Origin: Aquimarina sp. Aq107
GTDB taxonomy: Bacteria > Bacteroidota > Bacteroidia > Flavobacteriales > Flavobacteriaceae
Reading direction: 5' to 3'
Length of the DNA stretch: 64,000 nucleotides
NCBI RefSeq assembly: GCF_943733665.1
Contig: NZ_OX030782.1
Location: 4,140,501 to 4,204,500, forward strand
Made by a program: the position numbers and the translations under genes. Under the pieces are notes generated by a model, which was not told where the DNA came from, made no database searches, and saw nothing but the letters and a program-made list of their open reading frames with translations. The first letter of the stretch is position 1. The number at the start of each line of letters is the position of its first letter. This document shows, piece by piece, positions 44,735-54,168 of the stretch.

Positions 44735-46792
44735 ATGTTAGAGAAATCATCATTGATAGTTTTAGTAGCTATAGTAATAGTTACTTTTGGATTGATCGTC
44801 TGGATCATTTCCATGTATAAAAAAATAATCCAGGGGAAAGTACTTGTAAGAACCGGAGCTGGTGGAACAAAAGTATATTTTAATGCCGGTTTAGTAGTTC
44901 CTGTGCTTCACAAAATGGAAATAATGGATATTTCTGTGAAGAAGCTAGAAATAGAAAGAACTGGTATAAACGGGCTTATTTGTAAAGACAATATTAGGGC
45001 TGATATTAAAGTAGCATTCTTCGTAAGGGTTAATAAATCAAAAGCAGATATAATTAATGTTGCTCAAACCATAGGATGTGCCAGAGCTTCGGAAATTGAT
45101 GTACTAAGAAATCTATTCGATGCTAAATTCTCTGAGGCATTAAAAACTGTTGGTAAGAAATTCGAATTTGTAGAATTATATGAAGCGAGACGTGAATTTA
45201 GAGATGAAATTGTAAATATTATAGGTACAGATCTAAATGGATATATTCTTGATGACTGTGCGATTGATGATTTAGAACAAACATCACTTAGCGTAATGAA
45301 AGCTGATAATATTTTGGATGCAGAAGGTATTAAAAAGATTACAGAATTAACCGCTGCCCAGAATGTAAAATCTAACCTCATCAAACGTGATGAAGAAAAA
45401 GTAATTCGTAAACAAGATGTAGAAGCTCGCGAAGCAATTTTAGAATTAGATAAACAATTAGCTGAGAAAGAAGAACAACAACGAAGAGAAATAGCAAATA
45501 TCAAAGCACGCGAAGAAGCAGAAATATTAAAGGTTTCTGAAGAAGAACGTTTAAAATCTGAAACTGCTCGTATTGCTACAGAAGAAAAAGTAAAAGTTGC
45601 CGAAGAAAATATGCAGCGCCAGATAATAGTTGCAGAGAAAAATAAGCAACGTACGGATGCGGTAGAAACGGAAAGAGTAGAAAAAGACAGAATGTTAGAG
45701 GCTACAGAACGTGAGCGTATTGTAACCTTAGCTCAGATCGAAAAAGAAAAAGTTGTAGAAGTTGAGAAGAAAAACATACAAGATGTAATCCGTGATCGCG
45801 TAACCTTAGAAAAAGGTGTGGTAGAAGAGCAAGAAAACATGAAAGATATAGAGGCTTTTAAAACTGCTGATCGTGAGAAACAAGTAAAAATTACTATTGC
45901 AGAAGCGAATGCAGAAGAAGCATTGATTACTACAATCAAAGCTGCTGAAGCGCAAAAAGAAGCAGCTAAGCAAAAAGCAGAAGAAATTAATATCGAGGCA
46001 CAAGCACAAAAAGAAGCTAGTGAAAAAGAAGCTGAAGCTCGTAAAACACTTGCTGAAGCAACTGCCAAAGAAGAAGCGACTATTGGTATGTCTGAAGCAC
46101 AAGTAATGCATGCAAAAGCAGATGCTAACGAACGTCAAGGATTAGTAGAAGCAAATATTATAGAGAAAAAAGCGAAGGCTGAAGCGGCTGGTATATTAGC
46201 TAAAGCTGAAGCAATCAAGGAAGAAGGATTAGCAGAAGCTGAAGTAATTAAAGAAAAAGCAATTGCAGATGCTGCCGGAATCGAAGAGAAAGCAGAAGCT
46301 ATGAAAAAACTTGATGGTGTTGGTAAAGAACACGAAGAGTTTAAATTGCGATTAGACAAAGAATTACAAGTAGACTTGGCTGAAATAAACATCCAAAAAG
46401 AAATTGCAGATGCGCAGGCAGAAGTAATCGGAGAAGCACTTAAAGCTGCCAACATCGATATTGTAGGTGGAGAAACTATGTTCTTTGATCAAATAGTTGG
46501 TCAAATAACTAAGGCCAAAGGATTTGACAGACTGGTAAAACACTCTGATAATATTCAGGATGTAAAAGATGCTATTTTAGGAAGTGATGATGTAAAAGGA
46601 AACCTTTTAGAAAAAGTAAAAGAATTTGCTACTAAATACGGAGTATCATCAGAAGATATCAAAAACCTTACAATCGCTAACATTTTGATGGATCTAAAAC
46701 AGAAATCTAACAATGAAGAAGAAAACACTTTATTCAGTAACCTGTTTAATCTAGCAAAAGGACTAGGGTTATCAGACCAGAAATTGAAATAA
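44735..46792 (+). CDS. Flotillin-like SPFH/band-7 protein (YqiK type)
   Basis: 685 residues. One N-terminal membrane helix (about 5-27), an SPFH domain (about 30-205: VRTGAGGTKVYFNAGLVVPVL, KDNIRADIKVAFFVRVNKS), then a coiled-coil of about 330 residues packed with Glu, Ala and Lys, in which runs such as AEAKAEAAGILAKAEAIKEE (46160-46220 region) give the flotillin AE repeats, and a globular C terminus (about 560-685: GGETMFFDQIVGQITKAKGF). It forms membrane scaffolds. Partner of the NfeD-like protein; the long coiled-coil could meet PspA or the ATPase. The two genes before and the hairpin after show one operon. Confidence 0.92.
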   Translation: MLEKSSLIVLVAIVIVTFGLIVWIISMYKKIIQGKVLVRTGAGGTKVYFNAGLVVPVLHKMEIMDISVKKLEIERTGINGLICKDNIRADIKVAFFVRVNKSKADIINVAQTIGCARASEIDVLRNLFDAKFSEALKTVGKKFEFVELYEARREFRDEIVNIIGTDLNGYILDDCAIDDLEQTSLSVMKADNILDAEGIKKITELTAAQNVKSNLIKRDEEKVIRKQDVEAREAILELDKQLAEKEEQQRREIANIKAREEAEILKVSEEERLKSETARIATEEKVKVAEENMQRQIIVAEKNKQRTDAVETERVEKDRMLEATERERIVTLAQIEKEKVVEVEKKNIQDVIRDRVTLEKGVVEEQENMKDIEAFKTADREKQVKITIAEANAEEALITTIKAAEAQKEAAKQKAEEINIEAQAQKEASEKEAEARKTLAEATAKEEATIGMSEAQVMHAKADANERQGLVEANIIEKKAKAEAAGILAKAEAIKEEGLAEAEVIKEKAIADAAGIEEKAEAMKKLDGVGKEHEEFKLRLDKELQVDLAEINIQKEIADAQAEVIGEALKAANIDIVGGETMFFDQIVGQITKAKGFDRLVKHSDNIQDVKDAILGSDDVKGNLLEKVKEFATKYGVSSEDIKNLTIANILMDLKQKSNNEEENTLFSNLFNLAKGLGLSDQKLK

Positions 46793-46802
46793 CATTCATA
46801 AA

Positions 46803-46831
46803 AATTCTCCTCCTTTATTTGGAGGAGAATT
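46803..46831 (+). terminator. Hairpin after the flotillin gene
   Basis: AATTCTCCTCC / GGAGGAGAATT, perfect 11-bp stem, seven-base loop, without a T tract. It may only partly stop transcription or mark an RNA end, leaving flotillin more abundant than the genes after it. Confidence 0.6.
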
Positions 46832-47004
46832 AAATCCGCTTAAATGTGGAAATAAAACAGTAGGAATCTGCAATACTTTATGAATACCATCATACATACA
46901 TTTTTAGACCCATAAAAGTCAATCCCAGAAAGTCTCGAACTCTCTTTGGGGTAGCGAGTGATTGACTAGATGGGATTTGTTTAACTTTTAAATACGGTTT
47001 AATT
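46832..47004 (+). other. Structured untranslated stretch between flotillin and the small membrane protein genes
   Basis: No ORF that I would trust. AGTCAATC (46917-46924) pairs with GATTGACT (46960-46967), with CTCG/CGAG (46934-46937 and 46955-46958) inside, giving a two-level hairpin of about 50 bases. It could be an RNA processing or regulatory element. Confidence 0.4.
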
Positions 47005-47256
47005 ATGAGCATAGCAGCCATGGTTGCTTCGATTAAATTTAATGATCGAAGAAATAGAAGAGAAGCATTTAGTAATATAAGCGGCACTATAGACACCAAA
47101 AGTCAAGGCATTAAAATAGAGCCCGTTTCTGAAGAAACTTTGAAAGAAATCAGAGATAAGCTAAAAAAACAAAGATTAACAGTTTTTAAAAAGCAATTAA
47201 TAGTTTCTGTGTTTTTGGTAGTTCTTATTACATCCTTCATAATATACATAGTTTAG
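47005..47256 (+). CDS. Small tail-anchored membrane protein, 83 residues
   Basis: N-terminal 60 residues are charged (MSIAAMVASIKFNDRRNRRE, KSQGIKIEPVSEETLKEIRD), followed by a C-terminal membrane helix (about 62-83, LIVSVFLVVLITSFIIYIV). It resembles a cytoplasmic domain with a tail anchor. The next open frame is a clear paralogue: the EPVSEETLKEIRDKL and EPISEEQL-EIRDKL segments match. I do not recognise the family. Its place in the operon suggests a small accessory of the PspA-flotillin system. Confidence 0.78.
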   Translation: MSIAAMVASIKFNDRRNRREAFSNISGTIDTKSQGIKIEPVSEETLKEIRDKLKKQRLTVFKKQLIVSVFLVVLITSFIIYIV

Positions 47257-47258
47257 TT

Positions 47259-47513
47259 ATGGGAGGATATGGCCATAATCTAAGTAATCTTCTTAAAAAC
47301 AGTAGAAGAAAAGAACGAAAAGCCTATGACGGATGGACAGAAAGTGACGAAGAAAGTAAAGGGATCAAAGTAGAACCTATTTCTGAAGAACAATTGTAAG
47401 AAATTAGAGATAAATTAAACCATCAAAAAAGAAGATTATTTAAAAGAAGATTGATTGGTTTTGGATTAGTGATAGGTTTAATTATAACATTGATAATATA
47501 TAGAACATTTTAA
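47259..47513 (+). pseudogene. Paralogue of the 83-residue protein, broken by an in-frame TAA
   Basis: The frame starts MGGYGHNLSNLLKNSRRKER and continues to GIKVEPISEEQL, then TAA at 47397-47399 where the neighbour has Lys. Beyond it, EIRDKLNHQKRRLFKRRLIG and FGLVIGLIITLIIYRTF continue in the same frame to TAA, with the same charged-then-membrane-helix layout. A single base change would restore an 84-residue protein. Read as written it gives a 46-residue soluble fragment. Pseudogene is the simplest reading; a sequencing error or readthrough are alternatives. Confidence 0.75.
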
Positions 47514-47593
47514 ATTTCAATTATAAGTTCTTTTCCTAAAGAAAAAGAGACCTTGATATAGCTTTTCATTTATATGTAACAAAAAAAAGAAAT

Positions 47594-47953
47594 ATGAATA
47601 AAAAATTTTTAGGATTAATCGCAGTGTTATTTATCGCAGTAGGAGTATTAGCATTCAACACCTATTATAAAAAAGAAGGGTTGATAAAAAATGGTACTAG
47701 CACAATCGCGGTAATAGAAAAAATTTCGACAAACAAAATTGACAATGAATTCTCACCTACTGTAGAGAATATTCATATCAAATACAAATACACAGTTAAG
47801 AATAAAGATTACTCGAAAACACAGGAGATTTCAAGACACGAGCACGATGCGTATTTCTCTAAAACTGGCAAAGTAGGAGATTCTGTTATGATAATTTATG
47901 ATTCTGAAAAACCTACAAATTCTAGAATTGAGAAAATTAAACTCAAGAAATAG
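47594..47953 (+). CDS. DUF3592-like membrane protein
   Basis: 119 residues. One N-terminal membrane helix (about 4-22), then a beta-rich extracytoplasmic region: NGTSTIAVIEKISTNKIDNE, IKYKYTVKNKDYSKTQEISR, GKVGDSVMIIYDSEKPTNSR. The pattern (sequence about an interface, then YxxKxPxxSR) fits DUF3592-type domains, which have no known function. In the operon after the tandem small proteins. Confidence 0.65.
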   Translation: MNKKFLGLIAVLFIAVGVLAFNTYYKKEGLIKNGTSTIAVIEKISTNKIDNEFSPTVENIHIKYKYTVKNKDYSKTQEISRHEHDAYFSKTGKVGDSVMIIYDSEKPTNSRIEKIKLKK

Positions 47954-48018
47954 TTTTGTAAACTCAGCGTGACATCGGAACTAAAGATTAAATAAAAATC
48001 TTTACAAAAACAAGAGAT

Positions 48019-48492
48019 ATGACAACTGACATTCATTATACAGAGAAGCAAAAGTTTAGCCAATCTTGGTTATGGGTGTCAATACTTGTTTCTGGAATCG
48101 TAGCTTTACTCTATCTATTTAACAACAAAGATGTAGGAACTACTACCCTTTTAATCACTGCTTCCTCTTTTGTATTAGTAATTTTGATTTTTGCTTTGAT
48201 GAAGTTAGAAACGCAAATCAAAGATGACGGAATTTATATCCGTTTTTTTCCATTTCATATTAAATTTAAACAGTATGATTGGGATAGTATTAAACAATTA
48301 TATATTAGAAAATATGACCCAATATATGAATATGGTGGATGGGGAATAAGAATGAATATTAGAGGAAAAGGGAAAGCATTTAATATTTCTGGAAATATAG
48401 GATTAGAATTCCAAAACAACAAGAAATTATTAATAGGTACCAATAAACCTGAAAAACTTTCTGAAGCTTTGAAAAAAATTGGCAAACTTTAA
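48019..48492 (+). CDS. Two-helix membrane protein with PH-like domain
   Basis: 157 residues. Two close membrane helices (about 16-34 and 42-60) precede a beta-rich cytoplasmic domain: IKDDGIYIRFFPFHIKFKQY, DWDSIKQLYIRKYDPIYEYG, GWGIRMNIRGKGKAFNISGN. The layout (two helices, then PH-like strands ending in a helix LSEALKKIGKL) fits bacterial PH-domain membrane proteins. Function unknown. It begins 66 bases after the DUF3592-like gene and ends 30 before the ATPase gene. Confidence 0.65.
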   Translation: MTTDIHYTEKQKFSQSWLWVSILVSGIVALLYLFNNKDVGTTTLLITASSFVLVILIFALMKLETQIKDDGIYIRFFPFHIKFKQYDWDSIKQLYIRKYDPIYEYGGWGIRMNIRGKGKAFNISGNIGLEFQNNKKLLIGTNKPEKLSEALKKIGKL

Positions 48493-48522
48493 TCAACGCT
48501 AACAAAACGTAGAGTAACAACT

Positions 48523-51500
48523 ATGGAAGAAACCAAAACGAATAACATACAACTAGACGGCGGAACCTACGAGATCATCCAAAACCGTTTGCAAAAACAA
48601 AAAGGAGAACTCCAAAACCGTTTAACACAATTAAATGATGCAAGAAAAGAGGTTTTTGGTAGTGTCGAAACAAAGCTTATTGCTAATAATCGTATCAATA
48701 CAGAAAACAACTGTATTGCAAGAGATATTGTAACTATAGGTAAATTTTGCCTTTTTGGATACAATGTACATTTTGGATTACGAACGGAAATAAAATTAGA
48801 TGATGTATTTAGCATATACACTTACGCTGATGATCATTTTATAAATAAAAAATTAGATCTTATCAATGATGCCATTTTCATTGATGATTTCACCAATTTA
48901 TATAAATACTACAGAAACACCATCTTCTCCAAATTCGCTATAGTTGGTAATTACCTGCATATGGTCTTTCAACTAAGCGAAAGTGTTTCTGACATAAAGA
49001 CCTTTAAATGGTTAATAAACGAAGACACACTTACCTATGTAGATAATCGTAGTGAACATGAATTTAAATTTCCAAAACAATATGAATTTGAATGGGTCGA
49101 AGTCACACGTGATATGCATCGGTATGGAACACACCCACATATTTCAATTTTAGATAAAGTATTTGTAGAAACTGTAGGTGGAGATCTTACCATTAAAATA
49201 GAAGATAATACGGATGATGGAAAAGGAATATATGACGAGGCAGTAGAACATGTAGATCAGACACTTGATGATGGCCAGTACCGATATGCCAATCTTGGTA
49301 ATTTAATTGCGTTAGAGATTAAACCATTCCAAGAAGCTCCTAGATATTTTGTATACAATCATAAAGTACAAGAGGTTAAAAAAATTGAATGTATTAAGGA
49401 TGCCTGTGTATTATTACCAGATGATCAAGGAATTATATATCCAAATGGATACTATTTACAATCTGGAGAAGTAAAACTATTCACCAATGAAGTTTCTGAT
49501 GTTCAATTTCAACAAAAAATCAGTTCGCCAAATGGAGAGGACTTCTTATATGTATTCTATGAAAGTGAAAAAGGCTTATATACCTTAATGTCTTACAATG
49601 TAATAGAACAAGAAGTAAAAACTCCTATTATCTGTAATGGTTTCACAATTTTAGAAGGTGGAGAGTTATGCTATTTCAAAACAGAAGATGAGCAAACTAA
49701 ACACCATGTTATTCAGATATGGCAAACGCCCTTCTTAAAAGGAAATGAAATCCCTTCAGAACATACCGACACTTTACTATATAAAATTGGTAATAAAGAT
49801 ATTGTAAAGGCAATGGCAGAATGTCACGCCCTCATTACATTATTAAACAAAGAGGATAACTATGATGGATTGTATGATGATTTGGCCAAGTCCTCTAGTG
49901 ATATAATAGATAGTTATTATTGGATTAGAGAAGATGACACATGTCGACTAGATGTTCCTTTAGGAGAAATTAGCAATGCAGCAAATGCGGCTATAGATGA
50001 GTTCGAAAAAGTAATACAACTTAGAAGAACTGCAGCCAATGTAACTAAAGAAACAAAAACAGCGGCAGAAGGTATTTTTGGTAAGATAAAAAGCAGTTCA
50101 TTTCGCTCTATTGATGATTTTGTACAGGTATTATCTCAACTGCGAACTTTACGTGGAGAAGTTATTGGTTTAAATGATATACGGTACATTGACAAACAAT
50201 TTATTACAGATCTTGAAACTGAAATTGCAGAACAAACCGATAAAATCTCTAAGCGTTGTGTACAATTTCTACTTGATGATAAAGCATTATTACCATATCA
50301 TGCTCGAGTAGAAGAAAAGCAACAAGAGCTGGAAACCATCAAAAAAGTAATAGATGCTAAAAAACTAGAAGATGAAGTAAATCAAATTGCTAAAGATCTG
50401 GAAATGTTGATTGATATTGTGTCAAATCTACAAATCGAAGACACTTCGCATTCTACCAAAATTATTGATAATATCTCTTTAATTTTTGCAACTATTAATC
50501 AGCTCAAAGCTGGTATCAAGAATAAAATAAAATCATTGGGAAGTAAAGAGGCTAATGCCGAATTTGCCGCTCAGTTAAAACTTGTAGATCAGAGCATTAT
50601 TAACTATCTCGATATAGCAAACACTCCCGAAAAGACAGACGAGTTATTAAATAAAGTATCTGTACAATTAGAAGATTTAGAAGGAAGGTTTGCGGATTTC
50701 GAAGAGTTTATCACTCAGATCATTGAAAAACGCGAAGAAGTATACAATGCCTTTGAAGCTAGAAAAAATAGCTTGATCGAAGCTAGAAACAAAAAAGCTG
50801 TTGCTCTTGAAAATGCAGCAAACCGAATATTAAAAGGTGTAACCAAAAAAGCTTTAAGTTTTGACTCTACAGCTGATATTAATGGATATTTTGCATCTGA
50901 CCTAATGATCAACAAACTCCGAGATATCATTACTAATCTAATGGAGTTAGATGATGCGGGTAAAGCAGAGACTATTGAAACTGCTTTAAAAGTTGCTAAA
51001 GAAGATGCAACAAGAAAACTTAAAGACAAACAAGATCTTTATGAAGATGGTGAAAATATTATAAAACTTGGAAAACATAAGTTTGGTGTAAACAAACAAC
51101 CACTAGATCTAACAATTGTATATAAAGATAGTACGTTACAATACCATCTAACAGGGACTGATTTTTATCAAGAAATTAAAAATGAGACATTATTAAAGTC
51201 TAAAAAATATTGGGATCAAGAACTAATTTCGGAAAACCAAGAGATATATCGTTCTGCGTATTTAGCGTACAAATTGTTCACTACTAAAAAAGATGAGCTA
51301 ACCAATTTAGGTGAAAATGAATTGTTGGAACTTATAAAATCCGAAAGTAGTAAAAACTATGCAGAGGGATACGTAAAAGGAGTTCATGACGAAGATGCAG
51401 CAATGATTCTAAAAGTTTTAGTAAGTAAAAATCATGATCTCGGTTTATTACGATACGACTCACTATCTCGATCGTATGCGCAATATTTTTGGAATAGTTT

Positions 51501-53388
51501 AGAAACTGAAAAGAAATCATATTGGAATGATACCATCAAAGCCTCTGGAGAAGTTTTAAAAATCTTCTCCGATAGTACAGAATATCAAACTGTGCTTAAA
51601 GACTTAGAAAACGAAATTATGATTTTTGTTGAAGAGGTCAAGTTATTTGATAAAAAATATAGTAATATTATTAGCAATTATCTTTTTGATGAATTACAAA
51701 AGGATGACATCTTTTGCATTAGTCAAACTGCAAATGAATTACACGATTCTTTCCTAACCGAATTAAAGAAGAAAAAGGTACTTATCAAATTTAAGAAGTC
51801 ATTAGAATTGACGAATGAAAAAAATCAGAAAGATTTAATACGTTTAGCATTACAATGGGTAACTGCCTATCTAAAAACACATCATCCTAAGAAAATTGAA
51901 TATGCACAAGAAATTGTATGTATTCTATTATACAAAAAGGAGTCGGTTTCAGAAGTAGTACATGTAAATCCTTCACAAATAATAGAAAGTTTAAAAGGGA
52001 GTCACCCTACTATTGATGATGGTAACTTTGACTTTAATTACCATCAATTTATTACTCAATTATCAGATTTCACTACTATAGAAGTTCCGGCATTCGAAAG
52101 ATATCGTGAAGCAAAACACGCAGTAACCGAAAACTTAAAATCAGATCTTAAACTTGAGGAATTTAAACCTAGAGTACTATCATCTTTTGTGCGTAACAAA
52201 TTAATTGATCAAGTTTATTTACCATTATTTGGTGATAATCTTGCAAAACAATTGGGAAGCGTTGGCGACAATAAGCGAACGGATAGAATGGGAATGCTAT
52301 TATTAATTTCGCCTCCTGGTTATGGTAAAACGACATTGATGGAATATATGGCTAATCGATTAGGATTAGTATTTATGAAAATTAATGGGCCTGCTATCGG
52401 TCATGAAGTTACTTCTGTAGATCCTATGGCGGCTACTAATTCTGCAGCAAGAGAAGAGCTGAAAAAATTGAATTTAGCCTTCGAAATGGGTAATAATGTA
52501 ATGTTATATTTAGATGATATTCAGCATTGTAATCCCGAGTTTTTACAGAAATTTATTTCACTAGCGGATGGTACCCGTAAAATTGAAGGAGTCTACAACG
52601 GAAATCCTAAAACTTATGATTTACGTAGTAAGAAATTCTGTGTGATTATGGCAGGAAACCCATATACTGAAAGCGGAGACAAATTCCAGATTCCTGATAT
52701 GTTAGCCAATAGAGCTGACATCTATAATCTAGGAGATATTATTGGTGATACAGCAGATTTATTTAAGTTAAGTCTGATCGAAAATACATTAACTTCTAAT
52801 TCAGTTTTGCATCAGTTGAGCAGTAAGTATTTCGAAGATATTTATGGCTTAATTGAAATGGTTGAATCTGGAACGCAAGAAGGCATAGAATTACAAGGAA
52901 ATCATACCAAACAGGAAGTACAGGATTATCTAGCGGTATTAGAAAAAGTAGTGACAATTCGAAATACAGTAATGCAAGTAAACGCCACTTATATTAAATC
53001 CGCAGCGATGGAAGATTCTTATCGAACTGAACCTTCGTTTAAATTACAAGGATCCTATCGTGATATGAGTAAACTAGTTGCCAAAGTAGTTCCTATTATG
53101 AATGAGAAAGAATTGCAAACCTTACTCCTATCTCATTATGAAAATGAATCTCAGACATTGACCAGCGCTGCTGAAGCAAACCTTCTTAAATACAAAGAAT
53201 TAACCAACACTATTGCTGATGAAGAAACTGTACGTTGGAAAACAATCAAGGAAACTTTTGTAAAAAATAATAAACTAAAAGGGTTTGGCGATAAAAACGA
53301 GATGGCACAGGTATTAGCACAGATGATGCAGTTTAGCGAACATTTATCCGGAATTCAAGAAGTATTAAAAAAGGGATTAGAGAAATAA
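48523..53388 (+). CDS. Giant DUF3686 AAA+ ATPase (annotated in relatives as DNA repair ATPase)
   Basis: 1621 residues. The N-terminal about 500 residues form the DUF3686 region (FCLFGYNVHFGLRTEIKLDD, LLPDDQGIIYPNGYYLQSGE), partly beta-propeller-like. A long coiled-coil part lies at about 490-820. The AAA+ domain is near 1240-1440: Walker A in LISPPGYGKTTLMEYMANRL (about 1262-1272), Walker B in NVMLYLDDIQH, sensor 1 in CVIMAGNPYTESG. Helices follow to the end. The DNA-repair name in databases is not supported by any DNA-binding motif I can see. Its place between flotillin, PspA and lipoprotein argues for membrane remodelling, where it could disassemble PspA polymers as Vps4 does for ESCRT-III; that is a hypothesis. 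Overlap-free, four bases before the lipoprotein gene. Confidence 0.87.
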   Translation: MEETKTNNIQLDGGTYEIIQNRLQKQKGELQNRLTQLNDARKEVFGSVETKLIANNRINTENNCIARDIVTIGKFCLFGYNVHFGLRTEIKLDDVFSIYTYADDHFINKKLDLINDAIFIDDFTNLYKYYRNTIFSKFAIVGNYLHMVFQLSESVSDIKTFKWLINEDTLTYVDNRSEHEFKFPKQYEFEWVEVTRDMHRYGTHPHISILDKVFVETVGGDLTIKIEDNTDDGKGIYDEAVEHVDQTLDDGQYRYANLGNLIALEIKPFQEAPRYFVYNHKVQEVKKIECIKDACVLLPDDQGIIYPNGYYLQSGEVKLFTNEVSDVQFQQKISSPNGEDFLYVFYESEKGLYTLMSYNVIEQEVKTPIICNGFTILEGGELCYFKTEDEQTKHHVIQIWQTPFLKGNEIPSEHTDTLLYKIGNKDIVKAMAECHALITLLNKEDNYDGLYDDLAKSSSDIIDSYYWIREDDTCRLDVPLGEISNAANAAIDEFEKVIQLRRTAANVTKETKTAAEGIFGKIKSSSFRSIDDFVQVLSQLRTLRGEVIGLNDIRYIDKQFITDLETEIAEQTDKISKRCVQFLLDDKALLPYHARVEEKQQELETIKKVIDAKKLEDEVNQIAKDLEMLIDIVSNLQIEDTSHSTKIIDNISLIFATINQLKAGIKNKIKSLGSKEANAEFAAQLKLVDQSIINYLDIANTPEKTDELLNKVSVQLEDLEGRFADFEEFITQIIEKREEVYNAFEARKNSLIEARNKKAVALENAANRILKGVTKKALSFDSTADINGYFASDLMINKLRDIITNLMELDDAGKAETIETALKVAKEDATRKLKDKQDLYEDGENIIKLGKHKFGVNKQPLDLTIVYKDSTLQYHLTGTDFYQEIKNETLLKSKKYWDQELISENQEIYRSAYLAYKLFTTKKDELTNLGENELLELIKSESSKNYAEGYVKGVHDEDAAMILKVLVSKNHDLGLLRYDSLSRSYAQYFWNSLETEKKSYWNDTIKASGEVLKIFSDSTEYQTVLKDLENEIMIFVEEVKLFDKKYSNIISNYLFDELQKDDIFCISQTANELHDSFLTELKKKKVLIKFKKSLELTNEKNQKDLIRLALQWVTAYLKTHHPKKIEYAQEIVCILLYKKESVSEVVHVNPSQIIESLKGSHPTIDDGNFDFNYHQFITQLSDFTTIEVPAFERYREAKHAVTENLKSDLKLEEFKPRVLSSFVRNKLIDQVYLPLFGDNLAKQLGSVGDNKRTDRMGMLLLISPPGYGKTTLMEYMANRLGLVFMKINGPAIGHEVTSVDPMAATNSAAREELKKLNLAFEMGNNVMLYLDDIQHCNPEFLQKFISLADGTRKIEGVYNGNPKTYDLRSKKFCVIMAGNPYTESGDKFQIPDMLANRADIYNLGDIIGDTADLFKLSLIENTLTSNSVLHQLSSKYFEDIYGLIEMVESGTQEGIELQGNHTKQEVQDYLAVLEKVVTIRNTVMQVNATYIKSAAMEDSYRTEPSFKLQGSYRDMSKLVAKVVPIMNEKELQTLLLSHYENESQTLTSAAEANLLKYKELTNTIADEETVRWKTIKETFVKNNKLKGFGDKNEMAQVLAQMMQFSEHLSGIQEVLKKGLEK

Positions 53389-53392
53389 CAAT

Positions 53393-53962
53393 ATGATAAG
53401 GTTTAAAACAATAGTCGGTTTCTTAATTTTATTTGTTTGCATTTTTTCTCTTAACGGTTGCTCAAGAAATAATAACACACAATTAGTTAAGGATTTTTAC
53501 AATCAACTGAACCATAGTAACTATTCTGAGTTATCAGAATTTATTGGAGATAGTATCACTATTACCGAAGGTGATTATAATATGAACTATTCCAAAAACG
53601 ATTACTATCAATTCTTTCAATGGGACTCCGTATTCAATCCGAAATATGAAATATTAGCCATTAAAGAAATGGATAACAACGTAGAAATAAGTATCTCCAA
53701 AACGTGTACTAGAATTAAATTTCTGAACCAAAAACCTCTAGTCTCTACGGAAGTAATAGAAATCAAAAATCAAAAAATTTCTAAAATCAAAAATATAGAA
53801 ATGGACTCTGATTTTAAGCTCTGGAATACTAAGAGAAGCCAAATGGTAAATTGGGTCAAAAAAAATCATCCAGAATTAGACGGTTTCATATATGATCAAA
53901 CCAAAATAGGCGCACAAAATTATTTAAAAGCAATCGATTTTTATCAGCAATCTAACAAGTAG
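53393..53962 (+). CDS. Lipoprotein, NTF2/SnoaL-like
   Basis: 189 residues. The lipoprotein signal ends FSLNGCSRNNNT (Cys near 23). The body starts QLVKDFYNQLNHSNYSELSEFI and shows the helix-strand order of NTF2-like folds: ITEGDYNMNYSKNDYYQFFQW, then strands EVSISKTCTRIKFL and EVIEIKNQKISKIKNIEM. No catalytic residue can be named. It starts four bases after the ATPase gene, so it closes the operon and gives the system a part in the periplasm or at a membrane surface. Confidence 0.7.
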   Translation: MIRFKTIVGFLILFVCIFSLNGCSRNNNTQLVKDFYNQLNHSNYSELSEFIGDSITITEGDYNMNYSKNDYYQFFQWDSVFNPKYEILAIKEMDNNVEISISKTCTRIKFLNQKPLVSTEVIEIKNQKISKIKNIEMDSDFKLWNTKRSQMVNWVKKNHPELDGFIYDQTKIGAQNYLKAIDFYQQSNK

Positions 53963-54168
53963 TTATAAAATGTGGTAAAAAGTTCCAGATTACATTCAAC
54001 TATTTAGTATTGAAAAAAAAGTTAAACGTATTAAATCCAGGCAAAAACCTCACCTTCATCAAAAATATTTTTCAATATAACAATTAACTAAAAAAACAGT
54101 TATTGAGTAAAATAGTTTATATTATTTAAGCAAATAACATAAATCATATTTATTCCAAATATAAACCC

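Noticed and set aside
45733..46455. Minus-strand ORFs opposite the flotillin gene
   Set aside because: They are shadows of the Ala/Glu coiled-coil codons (Ser, Phe and Ala-rich).
47397..47399. Two separate small genes at 47259-47513
   Set aside because: The second half has no start codon and continues the homology of the intact neighbour in the same frame, so a broken single gene is simpler.
48523..53388. Defence-system ATPase reading of the giant ATPase
   Set aside because: No nuclease, methylase or other defence partner is near; neighbours are membrane-stress proteins.
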